From positions 1,984,001-2,048,000 of the forward strand of contig NZ_CP018811.1 in assembly GCF_001922345.1 (NCBI RefSeq): DNA of 64,000 nucleotides, read 5' to 3'. The translations under genes were made by a program, and so were the position numbers. Shown in pieces: positions 49,585 through 61,735 of this stretch (positions within the stretch are counted from its first letter, which is position 1; the number at the start of each line of letters is the position of its first letter). The notes beneath the pieces are model-generated. The model was not told the DNA's origin. It ran no database searches and was given only the letters and a program-made list of their open reading frames with translations. The stretch is from Paraburkholderia sp. SOS3. Lineage in GTDB: Bacteria > Pseudomonadota > Gammaproteobacteria > Burkholderiales > Burkholderiaceae.

Positions 49585-50919
49585 TTGACACCCGCCAATT
49601 TGACCCACGCAGCACTCGTCGGCATCGATTTCGGCAAGATCGACTTCGTCGCCAGCCTCGAAGAACTTAGCCTGCTCGCACAAAGCGCGGGCGCCCATCC
49701 CGCCGTCACGCTGACGGGCCGCCGTTCAAGTCCGGATGCCGCGCTTTTCGTCGGCAGCGGCAAGGCGGAAGAATTGCGCGTCGCATGCGAGGCGAACGGC
49801 ATCGATCTCGTCATCTTCAATCACGCGCTGTCGCCGGCGCAGCAGCGCAATCTGGAGCGCTTGCTTAACAGGCGTGTCGTCGATCGCACGAGCCTGATTC
49901 TCGACATCTTCGCGCAGCGTGCGCGCAGCCACGAAGGCAAGCTGCAGGTCGAGCTCGCGCAACTGCAATATCTGTCCACGCGCCTCGTGCGCGCGTGGAC
50001 TCACCTTGAGCGCCAGAAGGGCGGTATCGGCCTGCGCGGCCCCGGCGAGTCCCAGCTCGAAACCGACCGTCGCCTGATCGGCGATCGCATCAAGATGCTG
50101 AAGTCGCGCCTCGAGCGTCTGCGGCGCCAGCACGGCACGCAACGCCGTGCGCGCGAGCGCAACCGTACGATGTCGGTGTCGCTCGTCGGCTATACGAACG
50201 CGGGCAAGTCGACCCTTTTCAACGCGCTGACGAAAGCGCAGGCCTACGCGGCCGACCAGCTGTTCGCGACTCTCGACACCACTTCGCGGCGCGTGTATCT
50301 CGGCGGCGAGATCGGGCAGGTGGTCGTGTCGGACACGGTCGGCTTCATTCGTGAGTTGCCGCACCAACTGGTGGCCGCGTTCCGTGCGACGCTCGAAGAA
50401 ACGATTCACGCCGATCTGTTGCTGCATGTGGTCGATGCGTCGAGTGCCGTGCGCCTCGATCAGATCGATCAGGTGAACGAGGTGCTTGCCGGCATCGGTG
50501 CGGACACGATCCGGCAGGTGCTCGTGTTCAACAAGATCGATGCGGTGCCTGAACTCGCGGCCCGCGGCGAGGCGGTCGAGCGGGATGAGTATGGTAATAT
50601 TTCGCGCGTCTTTTTGAGCGCGCGCACCGGGCAGGGGCTCGACGCATTGCGCGCTGCCATCGCCGAAATCGCCACTGCTGAACATCTTTCGGGTGCTGAC
50701 GTCTGGGCGCAAGATGAAGGGTCGCAAGATGAAGGGGCGCAAGACGAAGGGATGCAACACCAACGGATGCAAGACGAAGGAGTGCCGGACGAACGGGCGC
50801 CCGACCAGCGTCCCCGGCCTGAAGCATTGCACGTCGATCGCCACGAAGACCACGCAGAATTTCACGAAGAGCACGAAGACCATCGCGCGCACCGTGGGGT
50901 CACCGAGCACGGACATTGA
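49585..50919 (+). CDS. hflX: GTPase HflX with a repeat-expanded C-terminal tail
   Basis: Ribosome-associated GTPase (444 aa) that splits stalled ribosomes. The N-terminal HflX domain contains LTGRRSSPDAALFVGSGKAE and RVVDRTSLILDIFAQRA. The G domain has GYTNAGKSTLFN, DTVGFIRELP and NKID. The start is TTG at 49585, giving MTPANLTHAALVGID. The C-terminus after about residue 372 is an acidic/polar tail that begins with (A/S)QDEG pentapeptides from a 15-bp tandem repeat and ends in a His/Glu-rich stretch, unlike the globular family end. Confidence 0.94.
   Translation: MTPANLTHAALVGIDFGKIDFVASLEELSLLAQSAGAHPAVTLTGRRSSPDAALFVGSGKAEELRVACEANGIDLVIFNHALSPAQQRNLERLLNRRVVDRTSLILDIFAQRARSHEGKLQVELAQLQYLSTRLVRAWTHLERQKGGIGLRGPGESQLETDRRLIGDRIKMLKSRLERLRRQHGTQRRARERNRTMSVSLVGYTNAGKSTLFNALTKAQAYAADQLFATLDTTSRRVYLGGEIGQVVVSDTVGFIRELPHQLVAAFRATLEETIHADLLLHVVDASSAVRLDQIDQVNEVLAGIGADTIRQVLVFNKIDAVPELAARGEAVERDEYGNISRVFLSARTGQGLDALRAAIAEIATAEHLSGADVWAQDEGSQDEGAQDEGMQHQRMQDEGVPDERAPDQRPRPEALHVDRHEDHAEFHEEHEDHRAHRGVTEHGH
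50707..50811 (+). repeat. 15-bp tandem repeat, seven copies, inside hflX
   Basis: Seven contiguous units of the pattern GCGCAAGATGAAGGG begin at 50707. Units 1-3 and 5 are close to consensus; 4, 6 and 7 have diverged. They encode pentapeptides such as AQDEG, SQDEG, MQHQR, MQDEG, VPDER and APDQR. Confidence 0.95.
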
Positions 50920-51073
50920 TGCCGCGTCCGTTGACTGCCGACGGACTCGCGCTGTGACCCCGCAGCGAACCATAAGCGGGCTCGACGCGTTGAGCCGCGA
51001 CGGACTTCCCGAATGAGATTGGCCTTTTTCAGAATTGCATCGACCCGCTGTCTACTCTGGTGAACGAACACAG

Positions 51074-52558
51074 GTGAATCAATACAACCCACGGAGTACC
51101 TGGCTGCGTCTGCGCGCCATGATGTCGCTGAACGACCCGCGCTGGGGCCGGGGAGACGGCAACGGCAACGGCGGCAATGGCGACCGGCAACGTTCGAATG
51201 ATTCGAAGCGCCCGCAGAACGGCAAAGGCGGTGATGGCCCGCCGGACCTCGACGAAATGTGGCGCGATTTCAACCGGCGCCTGTCGCGCTTCTTCGGCCG
51301 CAAGGGCGGCGGCGACCGCCGTCCCGACAACGGCCGCAGTGCGCGCATCGGCGTGGGCATCGTCATCGGCGTGCTGATCGCGATCTATCTTGGCAGCGGC
51401 GTGTTCGTCGTCCAGGAAGGGCAGGCGGGCGTCGTGCTGCAATTCGGCAAGTATCGCGGCACCGTGGAACAGGGGGTGCACTGGCGCTTGCCGTATCCGT
51501 TCGAGTCGAACGAAATCGTCAACGTCGGGCAGATCCATTCGGTCGAAGTCGGCCGCAGCAATGTGGTGCGGCTCGCGAACGTGAAGGACGCATCGATGCT
51601 CACGCACGACGCCGATATCGTCGACGTGCGCTTTGCCGTGCAGTTCCAGATTCGCAAGCCGGTCGACTATCTGTTTCGCAGCGTCGACCCGGAACAGAGC
51701 GTCGCGCAGGCCGCGCAGGCCGCGATTCGCCAGATCGTCGGTTCGCGCAGCACGAGCGATGTGCTTTATCAGGACCGCGAAGCCATCCGTCAGCAACTGA
51801 CCGATGCGATCCAGCATTCGCTCGACGAATTCAAAACCGGTCTCGCCGTGACGGGCGTGACGATCCAGAGCGCGCAGGTACCCGAGCAAGTACAACCGGC
51901 CTTCGAAGACGAAGCGAAGGCGCGTCAGGACCGCGAGCGCGCGAGGCGCGACGCGCAGGCTTACGCAAACGACCTGCTGCCGCGCGCCGAGGCGCAAGCC
52001 GCGAATCTCATCGACGAAGCGAAGAGCTACAGCGATCGCGTCGTCGCTCAGGCGCAAGGCGATGCGGAACGCTTCAAGGAAGTCTATGCACAGTACTCGA
52101 AGGCGCCCGCGGTGATTCGCGAACGGATGTATCTCGACACGATGCAGTACATCTACTCGAACACGACGAAGGTGTTCGTCGACAGCAAGGCCGGCAATAA
52201 CGTGCTGTATTTGCCGCTCGACAAACTCGTCGCCGACACCCAGCGCGCCGCGGCGGCTGCCGCTGCGAATGCGGCCTCGGCAGGCGGTGCAGGTTCGACG
52301 GCGCAGGCAGCAGGCGCACCGGGCGCGCAAACGTCGCCGGGTACGATCATCGCCACCCCGCCGACCCCGCAAGCGGTCCCGCAATTTCAGGGGCAACAGG
52401 CAGGTCAACAAGCCGGCCAGCAAGCAGGTCAACAGACGCCGCAAGCCGCATCGGGCGCGGCGTCCGCGACACCGGCAAGCCAGCCCGCCGGCGCCAGCGA
52501 CCCACTGCGCTCGCGCGATGCGTTCCGCAGCCGCGGCCGCGAAGACGATCTGCAATAA
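51074..52558 (+). CDS. hflK: FtsH protease modulator HflK
   Basis: SPFH-family membrane protein (494 aa) that with HflC forms the large assembly around the FtsH protease. The N-terminal cytoplasmic Gly/Asn/Arg-rich segment (about 25-90) precedes one membrane helix (about 93-115). The periplasmic SPFH domain (GVVLQFGKYRGTVEQGVHW) and a long helical region (ARQDRERARRDAQAYAND) follow. The C-terminal tail is Gln/Ala/Gly/Pro-rich with QQAG repeats. The start is taken as GTG at 51074; ATG at 51119 or 51122 is also possible. The hflC start follows 11 bp after the stop. Confidence 0.94.
   Translation: MNQYNPRSTWLRLRAMMSLNDPRWGRGDGNGNGGNGDRQRSNDSKRPQNGKGGDGPPDLDEMWRDFNRRLSRFFGRKGGGDRRPDNGRSARIGVGIVIGVLIAIYLGSGVFVVQEGQAGVVLQFGKYRGTVEQGVHWRLPYPFESNEIVNVGQIHSVEVGRSNVVRLANVKDASMLTHDADIVDVRFAVQFQIRKPVDYLFRSVDPEQSVAQAAQAAIRQIVGSRSTSDVLYQDREAIRQQLTDAIQHSLDEFKTGLAVTGVTIQSAQVPEQVQPAFEDEAKARQDRERARRDAQAYANDLLPRAEAQAANLIDEAKSYSDRVVAQAQGDAERFKEVYAQYSKAPAVIRERMYLDTMQYIYSNTTKVFVDSKAGNNVLYLPLDKLVADTQRAAAAAAANAASAGGAGSTAQAAGAPGAQTSPGTIIATPPTPQAVPQFQGQQAGQQAGQQAGQQTPQAASGAASATPASQPAGASDPLRSRDAFRSRGREDDLQ
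52394..52441 (+). repeat. 12-bp degenerate tandem repeat, four copies, inside hflK
   Basis: Units CAACAGGCAGGT, CAACAAGCCGGC, CAGCAAGCAGGT and CAACAGACGCCG encode QQAG-type repeats in the HflK C-terminal tail. Synonymous differences suggest the peptide repeat is older than the DNA repeat. Confidence 0.8.
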
Positions 52559-52569
52559 GGAGCGCGATC

Positions 52570-53481
52570 ATGAACCGAATCATTGCGCTCGTCATTGCAG
52601 TCGTGATCGTGCTGTTCGTCGGATCGTCGATGGTGTTCACCGTCGATCAGCGGCATATGGCCGTGTTGTCGCCGCGCGGCGACGGCGAGCCGACGCTCGT
52701 CGGTCCGGGCCTGCACGTGAAGCTGCCGCCGCCGCTGCAAACGGTCACGCCGGTCGACACGCGCATCCAGACGCTCGACACGCCTGACGAAGATCACTAC
52801 GCGGCGGCGGACAAGACCGATCTGCTCGTGAACCCCGTCATCAAGTTCCGCGTGACCGACCCCGTCAGGCTCGTGACCGAAACGAAGGGCGACGTGCAGA
52901 GCCTGCCGGACCGCCTCGCGCTGATTTCGCGCGGCGCGCTGACCGACGCGTTCTCGAAGTACAAGCTCGCGGACCTGCTCTCGAAGCTGCAGACGGTCGG
53001 CGACGATGCGCGCGCAGGCATGGAGAAAGCGGCCGGGTCGCTCGGCGTGGAAGTGGTCGACGTACAACTGACGCGCGTCGATTTCCCTGCCTCGATGGCC
53101 AATACCGTCTACAAGCGGATGATCGCGGCGCGCGAACAGATCGCGAATCAGGAGCGCGCGCAGGGGGCGGCCGAAGCCGACAAGATCAAGGATGCCGCTG
53201 CGCAGCAACAGCAGGCGCTGCTCGCAGACGCCTACAAGCAGGCGCAGGAAATCAAGGGCGACGGCGACGGCAAGGCCGCGGCGATCGCCGCCGACGCGTA
53301 CGGCCGCGACCCGCAGTTCTATCAGTTCTATCAGAGCATGCAAGCGTACCGGAACAGCTTCAAGCCGAACGACGTCGTCGTGGTCGATTCGAGCAGTGAC
53401 TTCTTCCGCTTCATGCGCGGCCCGAACGGCGGGGAGACGACGCCGAACGACGCCGCGGCGCCACGCAAAAATCATCAATAA
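52570..53481 (+). CDS. hflC: FtsH protease modulator HflC
   Basis: Partner of HflK (303 aa): an N-terminal membrane helix (about 3-20, IIALVIAVVIVLFVGSSMVF), the SPFH domain (TVDQRHMAVLSPRGDGEP, GPGLHVKLP) and a coiled-coil region rich in Ala/Gln/Lys (ERAQGAAEADKIKDAAAQQQ). AAGGAG lies 8 nt before the ATG. The short C-terminal tail is polar. Confidence 0.96.
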   Translation: MNRIIALVIAVVIVLFVGSSMVFTVDQRHMAVLSPRGDGEPTLVGPGLHVKLPPPLQTVTPVDTRIQTLDTPDEDHYAAADKTDLLVNPVIKFRVTDPVRLVTETKGDVQSLPDRLALISRGALTDAFSKYKLADLLSKLQTVGDDARAGMEKAAGSLGVEVVDVQLTRVDFPASMANTVYKRMIAAREQIANQERAQGAAEADKIKDAAAQQQQALLADAYKQAQEIKGDGDGKAAAIAADAYGRDPQFYQFYQSMQAYRNSFKPNDVVVVDSSSDFFRFMRGPNGGETTPNDAAAPRKNHQ

Positions 53482-53522
53482 AGGAAACGCCGCGGCAACC
53501 GGATCGCGGCAGCCTCATTCGC

Positions 53523-53714
53523 ATGGACATAGCCGGATCGTTATTGCTCGCGATCGCCCTGATGCTGATCATCGAGGGGATGTTCCCCTTCGTGTTTCCA
53601 GTCGCGTGGCGCGATACCTTTCGTAGAATAGCGGAGCGCCCGCCGCACCATATCCGGATCGGCGGGTTGATCGTGATGGGGCTCGGCCTCGTGCTGCTGC
53701 TGATCGCGACCTGA
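53523..53714 (+). CDS. DUF2065 small membrane protein (YjeT-like)
   Basis: A 63-aa protein with two hydrophobic helices (about 3-22 and 44-62) and a short loop with conserved WRDTFRRIAERP. In many proteobacteria it lies directly between hflC and purA, as in E. coli yjeT. Function unknown, probably inner membrane. It starts 41 bp after hflC. Confidence 0.88.
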   Translation: MDIAGSLLLAIALMLIIEGMFPFVFPVAWRDTFRRIAERPPHHIRIGGLIVMGLGLVLLLIAT

Positions 53715-53813
53715 TGCGCGCGGCGCATGGGCCGGCGCGCTTCGATCTCACCTCGAGCCTGATCCGATTCTTTGGCGCGCAGCGCGCCTTGCACAACGTC
53801 GCAGGATTTATCG

Positions 53814-54962
53814 ATGTCGACCTGGTTACTTCCCGAGAACATTGCCGACGTATTGCCGTCGGAAGCGCGCAAGATCGAAGAGTTGCGCCGGCGCCTGCTC
53901 GATCGCTTTCGCGCATACGGCTATGAAATGGTCATGCCGCCGATGCTCGAATATATCGAGTCGTTGCTGACGAGCGGCGGCAGCGATCTGAATCTGCGTA
54001 CCTTCAAGCTCGTCGATCAGTTGTCGGGCCGCACGCTGGGCTTGCGCGCCGACATCACGCCGCAGGTCGCGCGCATCGACGCGCATCTGCTGAACCGTCA
54101 GGGCGTGACGCGCCTCTGCTACGCGGGCGTCGTGCTCCATACGCGGCCGCGCGGCCTGCACGCGACGCGCGAACAGATCCAGATCGGCGCCGAAATCTAC
54201 GGTCATGCGGGCCTCGAGGCGGACCTCGAAATCCAGCAACTGATGCTCGATGCACTGCGTCTCGCGGGGCTCGCGAAGGTGCGGCTCGACCTCTGCCATG
54301 CGGGCGTGCTGGCCGCGCTGATCGACATGGAACCGGCCGCTGCGGCGCTCGGCGAAGCGCTGTACGGCGCGCTCGCGGGCAAGGACGTGCCGCGCCTCGT
54401 CGAACTCACCGCAAACCTCACGCCTGTGGTGCGCGACGCGCTGCGCGCGTTGCCGACGCTCTATGGTCAAGCGGACGTGATCGACGAAGCGCGCGCGCGC
54501 CTGCCGAATGCGCCCGATATCGCGCGTGCGCTCGAAGATCTGACCTTCCTCGCGGCTCAGGTCGACGGCGCCGAAGTGATGATCGATCTCGCTGATCTGC
54601 GCGGCTACGCGTACCACAGCGGCGTGATGTTCTCCGCCTATGTCGACGGCGTGCCGAACGCGGTTGCGCGCGGCGGCCGCTACGACCACGTCGGTCAGGC
54701 GTACGGTCGTGCGCGTGCCGCCACGGGCTTTTCGCTGGACCTGCGCGAAGTGGCGCGCATTTCGCCGGTCGAAGCGCGCAGCAGCGCGATTCTCGCGCCG
54801 TGGCAGCACGACGATGCGCTGCGCGCGAGCGTTGCCGCGCTGCGCGACGCGGGCGAGGTCGTGATCCAGGCGCTGCCGGGCCACGACCATGGCGTCGACG
54901 AATTCGCGTTCGACCGCGTGCTCGTCGAAGAGGGCGGCGCGTGGGTCGTGCGAGCGCGGTGA
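53814..54962 (+). CDS. hisZ: ATP phosphoribosyltransferase regulatory subunit HisZ
   Basis: HisRS-like protein (382 aa) that lacks the anticodon domain and activates the short form of HisG in the first step of histidine synthesis. Class II synthetase-like features remain ([31 protein letters not shown]), but catalytic aminoacylation residues are not expected. The start at 53814 ([15 protein letters not shown]) is the family start. It is embedded in the hfl-purA cluster rather than a his operon. The partner hisG is not in the window. Confidence 0.94.
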   Translation: MSTWLLPENIADVLPSEARKIEELRRRLLDRFRAYGYEMVMPPMLEYIESLLTSGGSDLNLRTFKLVDQLSGRTLGLRADITPQVARIDAHLLNRQGVTRLCYAGVVLHTRPRGLHATREQIQIGAEIYGHAGLEADLEIQQLMLDALRLAGLAKVRLDLCHAGVLAALIDMEPAAAALGEALYGALAGKDVPRLVELTANLTPVVRDALRALPTLYGQADVIDEARARLPNAPDIARALEDLTFLAAQVDGAEVMIDLADLRGYAYHSGVMFSAYVDGVPNAVARGGRYDHVGQAYGRARAATGFSLDLREVARISPVEARSSAILAPWQHDDALRASVAALRDAGEVVIQALPGHDHGVDEFAFDRVLVEEGGAWVVRAR

Positions 54963-55046
54963 AGTGCGCCCATGCCCTTGAGTGCAAAGGGAAATTTTGT
55001 GACAAAAAACCAGAACCAGGTCGCTAACCCCTGCGAACCCAGGTAA

Positions 55047-56423
<1,377 letters not shown>

Positions 56424-56426
56424 TCG

Positions 56427-57002
56427 ATGGTCGAAGGTGTACCGATGATCGCGATGAAGGATCCGCGCAACGATGACAAGAACCTTTGGGTCGGCTGGGA
56501 CGAGTACCACCGGCTCATCGAACTGCTTGCGCTCACGGTTCACGAATCGGGCTGGAAGTTCGACAAGATCCTGTGCCTCGCGCGCGGCGGCCTGCGTGTG
56601 GGCGACCAGCTGTCACGCATCTACGATCTGCCGCTCGCGATTCTCGCGACAAGTTCGTATCGCGAAGCAGCCGGCACGCAGCAAGGCGAGCTCGATATTG
56701 CCCAGTACATCACCATGACGCGTGGCGAGCTGTCGGGCAACGTGCTGCTCGTCGACGACCTCGTTGATTCCGGCGTCACGCTTGCGCGTGTGCAGCAGCA
56801 TCTCAAAGACCGCTATCCGGCGGTCACGGCGGTGCGCTCCGCGGTGCTGTGGTATAAGGCGTGCTCGAAGGTCAAGCCCGACTATCACGTGCAGCATCTG
56901 CCGACGAATCCATGGATTCACCAGCCGTTCGAAGAGTGGGACACGGTGCGCCCGCACAATCTCGGCGCATGGATCAAGCGCGGCACGCCGCATGAAGCAT
57001 GA
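56427..57002 (+). CDS. Phosphoribosyltransferase
   Basis: Type I PRTase-fold protein (191 aa). The PRPP-binding motif is VLLVDDLVDSGVTL (about 109-122), and CLARGGLRVGDQLSR provides the other phosphate-binding loop. It resembles xanthine/hypoxanthine-type PRTases, and the position directly after purA fits purine salvage, but the substrate base is not proven. Start codons at 56427 and 56445 both have AAGGTG upstream; the first is given. A strong terminator follows. Confidence 0.88.
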   Translation: MVEGVPMIAMKDPRNDDKNLWVGWDEYHRLIELLALTVHESGWKFDKILCLARGGLRVGDQLSRIYDLPLAILATSSYREAAGTQQGELDIAQYITMTRGELSGNVLLVDDLVDSGVTLARVQQHLKDRYPAVTAVRSAVLWYKACSKVKPDYHVQHLPTNPWIHQPFEEWDTVRPHNLGAWIKRGTPHEA

Positions 57003-57356
57003 CAAATCCTCGCCCGCCTGACGCGACGATACGAACACGGTCGTTCAGGAACGTATCGCCGCGTGCGCAGTGAGAGCAGCGGAGCCCGGCACGGGCTCCG
57101 TTTTTGTATCCGCGAATCACGCACGCTGACGATGCGACCGGGCGCAAGCACCGCGCGGCGCGGCATTGATGCACGAATGCATAACAGGAACATTTAAAAG
57201 ACGATGCTCGCGGCAGACTTCGCCAAAGTGCGATGCTAAACTTCGGACGTTCCAGACCCACGTAGCGTTTGCACAACATGCCGAACGGCCGCCTTTTGAG
57301 CCCGGTTTAGAATACCGCTCATTTTTGCCGCCGTGGAACGGCTTCTTTTCGCGCTT
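57003..57356. other. Intergenic region with terminator and kup promoter
   Basis: This 354-bp gap contains the intrinsic terminator at 57081-57105. The right half, more AT-rich, probably holds the kup promoter (a TTTAGAAT-like box near 57306-57313). No further gene is supported. Confidence 0.5.
57081..57105 (+). terminator. Intrinsic terminator after the phosphoribosyltransferase gene
   Basis: The 8-bp stem GGAGCCCG (57081-57088) pairs with 57092-57099 across a GCA loop and is followed by G and five T. It closes the purA-phosphoribosyltransferase unit. Confidence 0.85.
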
Positions 57357-59243
57357 ATGACAGACAACCATCACGCGCCGAGGCAACCCATGCCCGCGCT
57401 CGCGATCGCTGCGATCGGGGTCGTGTTCGGAGACATCGGCACGAGCCCGCTGTATGCGCTGAAAGAAGCGTTCAGCCCTTCGCATGGCATTCCCCTTACT
57501 CAGGATTCGATACTCGGCGTGATTTCGCTGCTGTTCTGGGCAATCGTCGTGGTCGTCAGTATCAAGTATGTGCTGTTCGTGATGCGCGCGTCGAACAACG
57601 GCGAGGGCGGCGTGCTCGCGTTGATGGCACTGGCGCTGCGCTCATTCGATACGCGCACCAAGGCGGCAGGGCTCATTACGATGCTCGGCATCTTTGGCGC
57701 ATGCATGTTCTACGGCGACGCCGTCATCACGCCGGCCATTTCGGTGATGTCTGCAGTCGAAGGTCTCGAGATCGCCGCGCCAACGCTCGCGCATCTCGTG
57801 TTGCCGCTGACGATGATCATCCTGCTCCTGCTGTTCTGGATCCAGCGGCACGGCACGGCGGCGGTAGGGCGGCTCTTCGGGCCGATCATGGTGCTGTGGT
57901 TCGTCACGCTCGCGGTGCTCGGGCTGTCGCACATCGTGCAGTCGCCCGAAGTGATCGCGGCGCTCAATCCTTACTACGCAGTGACGTTCATGTCCGAGCA
58001 TTTGCTGCAAGCGTACGTGGTGCTCGGTTCGGTCGTGCTGGTCCTGACCGGCGCCGAAGCGCTTTATGCGGATATGGGCCACTTCGGCGCGAAGCCGATC
58101 CGCGTGGCCTGGTATGCGCTCGTGATGCCGTCGCTCGTGCTCAACTACTTCGGGCAGGGCGCACTGTTGATGCACAATCCGAAGGCGATCGAAAACCCGT
58201 TCTATCTGCTGGCGCCCGAGTGGGCGTTGCTGCCGCTCGTGGTGCTCTCGACGGTCGCGACCGTGATTGCTTCGCAAGCGGTGATCTCGGGCGCCTATTC
58301 GCTGACGAGCCAGGCGATCCAGCTCGGCTATGTACCGCGCATGAAGATCTTGCACACATCGGAACTGGCGATCGGGCAGATCTACGTGCCGGTCGTCAAC
58401 TGGATGCTGCTCTTCATCATCCTGTGCATCGTGATCGGCTTCAAGAGCTCCGATAACCTCGCGGCCGCGTACGGCATCGCCGTGACCGCGACAATGGTGA
58501 TCACCACCATTCTCGCGTGCGTCGTGATGGTGAAGGTGTGGAACTGGAACAAGCTGATCGTCGCGCTGATCATCAGCGGGCTGCTGATCGTCGACCTCGG
58601 TTTCTTCGGCGCGAACCTGCTGAAGGTGGCCGATGGCGGCTGGCTGCCGCTTGGTATCGGCGCGCTGCTGTTCTTCCTGCTCATGACGTGGTTCAAAGGC
58701 AGGATGATCGTCAAGGAACGCACGGCGGCCGACGGTATTCCACTCATGCCGTTCGTGCAGGGGCTGCTCGCGCATCCGCCGCATCGCGTGTCGGGCACCG
58801 CGATCTATCTCACGGGCAATTCGACGCTCGTGCCGGTGAGCCTGCTGCATAACCTCAAGCACAACAAGGTGCTGCACGAGCGCACGATTTTTCTGACATT
58901 CGTTACACGCGATATTCCGTACGTCGAAGAATCCGACCGGTTGACGGTCAAGGATGTCGGCGATGGGCTCTTTCTCGTGAAAGCCGTGTATGGTTTTAAC
59001 GAAACACCTGATGTGAAGGCCGTGCTCGAGGCCGTGGGGCGTACGAACGACATGACGTTCGAACTGATGGACACATCATTCTTTCTTGCGCGTGAGACGG
59101 TGGTGCCGACTCAGTTGCCGGGCATGTCCGTGTGGCGCGAGCGAGTGTTTGCGTGGATGCATCAGAATGCCGCGAAGCCGACGGACTTCTTTAGTATTCC
59201 GGCAAATCGCGTCGTCGAACTCGGGACGAAGATCGAGATCTGA
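57357..59243 (+). CDS. kup: Low-affinity potassium transporter Kup
   Basis: K+ uptake protein of the KUP/HAK/KT family (628 aa). It has about 12 hydrophobic segments in the first 430 residues and a cytosolic C-terminal domain. The N-terminal signature [19 protein letters not shown] is conserved, and the first loop contains [17 protein letters not shown]. The start at 57357 ([15 protein letters not shown]) is chosen by similarity; a GTG at 57333 is also in frame. Terminated by a strong hairpin. Confidence 0.95.
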   Translation: MTDNHHAPRQPMPALAIAAIGVVFGDIGTSPLYALKEAFSPSHGIPLTQDSILGVISLLFWAIVVVVSIKYVLFVMRASNNGEGGVLALMALALRSFDTRTKAAGLITMLGIFGACMFYGDAVITPAISVMSAVEGLEIAAPTLAHLVLPLTMIILLLLFWIQRHGTAAVGRLFGPIMVLWFVTLAVLGLSHIVQSPEVIAALNPYYAVTFMSEHLLQAYVVLGSVVLVLTGAEALYADMGHFGAKPIRVAWYALVMPSLVLNYFGQGALLMHNPKAIENPFYLLAPEWALLPLVVLSTVATVIASQAVISGAYSLTSQAIQLGYVPRMKILHTSELAIGQIYVPVVNWMLLFIILCIVIGFKSSDNLAAAYGIAVTATMVITTILACVVMVKVWNWNKLIVALIISGLLIVDLGFFGANLLKVADGGWLPLGIGALLFFLLMTWFKGRMIVKERTAADGIPLMPFVQGLLAHPPHRVSGTAIYLTGNSTLVPVSLLHNLKHNKVLHERTIFLTFVTRDIPYVEESDRLTVKDVGDGLFLVKAVYGFNETPDVKAVLEAVGRTNDMTFELMDTSFFLARETVVPTQLPGMSVWRERVFAWMHQNAAKPTDFFSIPANRVVELGTKIEI

Positions 59244-59308
59244 CGATGGCACGGCACGGCGCGCGTGTTGTGCATGCGCTGCGGCCGGATCGCACGGTGG
59301 ATCAAAAC

Positions 59309-59347
59309 AAAAGCCCATGCAGAACTTCTTCTGCATGGGCTTTTTTT
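59309..59347. terminator. Bidirectional intrinsic terminator, kup / tex
   Basis: A perfect 16-bp stem (59309-59324 with 59329-59344) and CTTC tetraloop is flanked by A and T runs. It terminates kup (+) and can terminate tex (-), whose stop lies 25 bp away. Confidence 0.93.
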
Positions 59348-59371
59348 GTCGACTGCTGCCGGCCCCGGACG

Positions 59372-61735
59372 CTAGCGTTGCTTGAGCTTCGCGAATGCGG
59401 CGGCCATTGCGTTGACCGGTTCCGGATCGCGCGAACGGTGCGGCCCGCGCCCATTTCCACCCGAGCCACCCGAGCCAGCACTACCGGAGCGGCCCGCGCC
59501 GCCACGATCGCCGTGCGCGCCGCCGTTGCCGCTGCCTGCTGCCGCGAAATCGTCGTCGAGGCGCATCGTCAGCGAAATGCGCTGCCGCTTCACATCGACC
59601 TCGAGCACCTTGACCTTGACGATCTGGCCGGCTTTCACGACCTCGTGCGGGTCCTTGATGAACTTCGTCGACATCGCCGATACGTGCACGAGACCGTCCT
59701 GATGCACGCCGACGTCGATAAACGCGCCGAACGCCGCGACGTTCGTGACGACGCCTTCGAGCACCATGCCCGGCGACAGATCCGAAATCTTCTCGACGCC
59801 TTCGCGGAACGTCGCGGTCTTGAATTCGGGGCGCGGATCGCGGCCGGGCTTTTCGAGTTCCGAAAGAATATCGCGCACGGTCGGCAGGCCGAAGCGCTCG
59901 TCGACGAATTCGGTCGGCACGAGACGCGATAGCGCTTCGCGATTGCCGAGCACGTCGCCGACGTGCTTGCTGATTTTCGCGAGCATCCGCTCGACGAGCG
60001 GATAAGCCTCCGGGTGCACCGACGAGCGGTCGAGCGGGTTTTCGCCCCCGTTGATGCGCAGAAAGCCCGCGGCCTGCTCGAAGGTCTTGTCGCCGAGGCG
60101 CGGCACCTTGCGCAGATGCTCGCGCGACGGGAACGGCCCGTTCGCATCGCGATAGTCGACGATATTGCGTGCGAGCGTCGCGTTGAGGCCCGACACGCGC
60201 GCGAGCAGCGCGACCGACGCGGTGTTCGCATCGACGCCGACCGCATTCACGCAATCTTCGACAACCGCGTCAAGCGAACGCGCGAGTTCGCGCTGGTTCA
60301 CATCGTGCTGATACTGGCCGACGCCGATCGCCTTCGGCTCGATCTTGACGAGTTCGGCGAGCGGGTCCTGCAGACGACGGGCAATCGATACCGCGCCACG
60401 CAGCGACACATCGAGTTCCGGAAACTCTTTGGCCGCCAGTTCGGATGCCGAATAAACCGATGCGCCTGCTTCGGACACGACGATTTTCTGCAGCTTGAGT
60501 TCCGGATGGCGCGCGATCAGTTCGCTCGCGAGCTTGTCTGTTTCGCGCGACGCGGTGCCGTTGCCGATGCTGATCAGCTCCGCCTGGGTTTGTGCGGCAA
60601 TGCGCGCGAGTTTTGCAAGCGAGCCGTCCCAGTCGCGGCGCGGCTCATGCGGATAAATCGTATCGGTCGCGAGCAGTTTGCCCGTGCGATCGACGACTGC
60701 AACTTTCACACCGGTCCGCAGGCCCGGATCGAGGCCGATCACTGCCTTCGGGCCGGCCGGCGCCGCGAGCAGCAGGTCCTTCAGGTTGCGCGCGAACACG
60801 CGGATCGCTTCGTGCTCGGCTGCTTCGCGCAGGTTCGTGAGCAACTCGTTTTCGATATGGGGCTGCACCTTGACGCGCCAGCACCAGCGGCAGACGTCGG
60901 CGAGCCATTTGTCGGCAGGACGCGCCTGATTCGCGATGCCGAAGTGGCGCGCGATCATCGCTTCGCCGGGATGCGGCACCTGCGCGTCGAGCTCTTCGCC
61001 AAGACCGAGCTTGACGAGCAGCACGCCCGCGTTGCGGCCGCGCAAGAGCGCCAGCGCGCGATGCGACGGCACGGTTTTGATCGTTTCGGCGTAGTCGTAG
61101 TAGTCGCGGAATTTCTCGCCTTCTTCGCCTTCCTTGCCCTCGATCACCGACGACGAGACGACGCCCTGGTTGAACAGGTAATCGCGCAACCTGCCGAGCA
61201 GCTCGGCCGTTTCGCCAAACTGTTCGGACAGGATATCGCGTGCGCCGTCGAGCGCCGCTTTCACGTCGGCCACGCCCTTGTCGGCGTTCACGTACTGCGC
61301 GGCCTCGCTTTGCGGATCGAGCAGCGGATTGGCAAGCAGCGCCTGCGCAAGCGGCTCGAGACCTGCCTCGCGGGCGATCTGCGCGCGCGTGCGGCGTTTC
61401 GGCTTGTAAGGCAGATAAAGATCTTCGAGCACCTGTTTGCTGTCGGCGGCTTCGATCGACGCGCGCAACTCGGCGGTGAGCTTGCCCTGTTCGTCGATGC
61501 TCGCGATGATGGCCGCGCGCCGGTCCTCGAGTTCGCGCAGATAGAGCAGGCGTTCTTCGAGATTGCGCAGTTGCGTGTCGTCGAGGTTGCCGGTCACTTC
61601 CTTGCGGTATCGGGCGATGAACGGAACGGTGGAACCTTCATCGAGGAGTTGCACTGCCGCTGCCACCTGGCGAGGCTGGACAGACAGTTCGGTGGCAATG
61701 CGCTGGACGATCTTGAGTGCTACGGTTTCCGTCAT
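59372..61735 (-). CDS. tex: RNA-binding transcriptional accessory protein Tex
   Basis: Nucleic-acid-binding protein (787 aa) related to eukaryotic Spt6. It has an N-terminal helical region ([36 protein letters not shown]), a YqgF-like domain ([18 protein letters not shown]), helix-hairpin-helix motifs ([18 protein letters not shown]), and a C-terminal S1 domain ([20 protein letters not shown]). The tail after S1 is Gly/Ser/Arg-rich (about 735-775), low complexity and probably RNA-interacting. The ATG at 61735 is clear. Confidence 0.96.
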   Translation of the reverse strand: MTETVALKIVQRIATELSVQPRQVAAAVQLLDEGSTVPFIARYRKEVTGNLDDTQLRNLEERLLYLRELEDRRAAIIASIDEQGKLTAELRASIEAADSKQVLEDLYLPYKPKRRTRAQIAREAGLEPLAQALLANPLLDPQSEAAQYVNADKGVADVKAALDGARDILSEQFGETAELLGRLRDYLFNQGVVSSSVIEGKEGEEGEKFRDYYDYAETIKTVPSHRALALLRGRNAGVLLVKLGLGEELDAQVPHPGEAMIARHFGIANQARPADKWLADVCRWCWRVKVQPHIENELLTNLREAAEHEAIRVFARNLKDLLLAAPAGPKAVIGLDPGLRTGVKVAVVDRTGKLLATDTIYPHEPRRDWDGSLAKLARIAAQTQAELISIGNGTASRETDKLASELIARHPELKLQKIVVSEAGASVYSASELAAKEFPELDVSLRGAVSIARRLQDPLAELVKIEPKAIGVGQYQHDVNQRELARSLDAVVEDCVNAVGVDANTASVALLARVSGLNATLARNIVDYRDANGPFPSREHLRKVPRLGDKTFEQAAGFLRINGGENPLDRSSVHPEAYPLVERMLAKISKHVGDVLGNREALSRLVPTEFVDERFGLPTVRDILSELEKPGRDPRPEFKTATFREGVEKISDLSPGMVLEGVVTNVAAFGAFIDVGVHQDGLVHVSAMSTKFIKDPHEVVKAGQIVKVKVLEVDVKRQRISLTMRLDDDFAAAGSGNGGAHGDRGGAGRSGSAGSGGSGGNGRGPHRSRDPEPVNAMAAAFAKLKQR

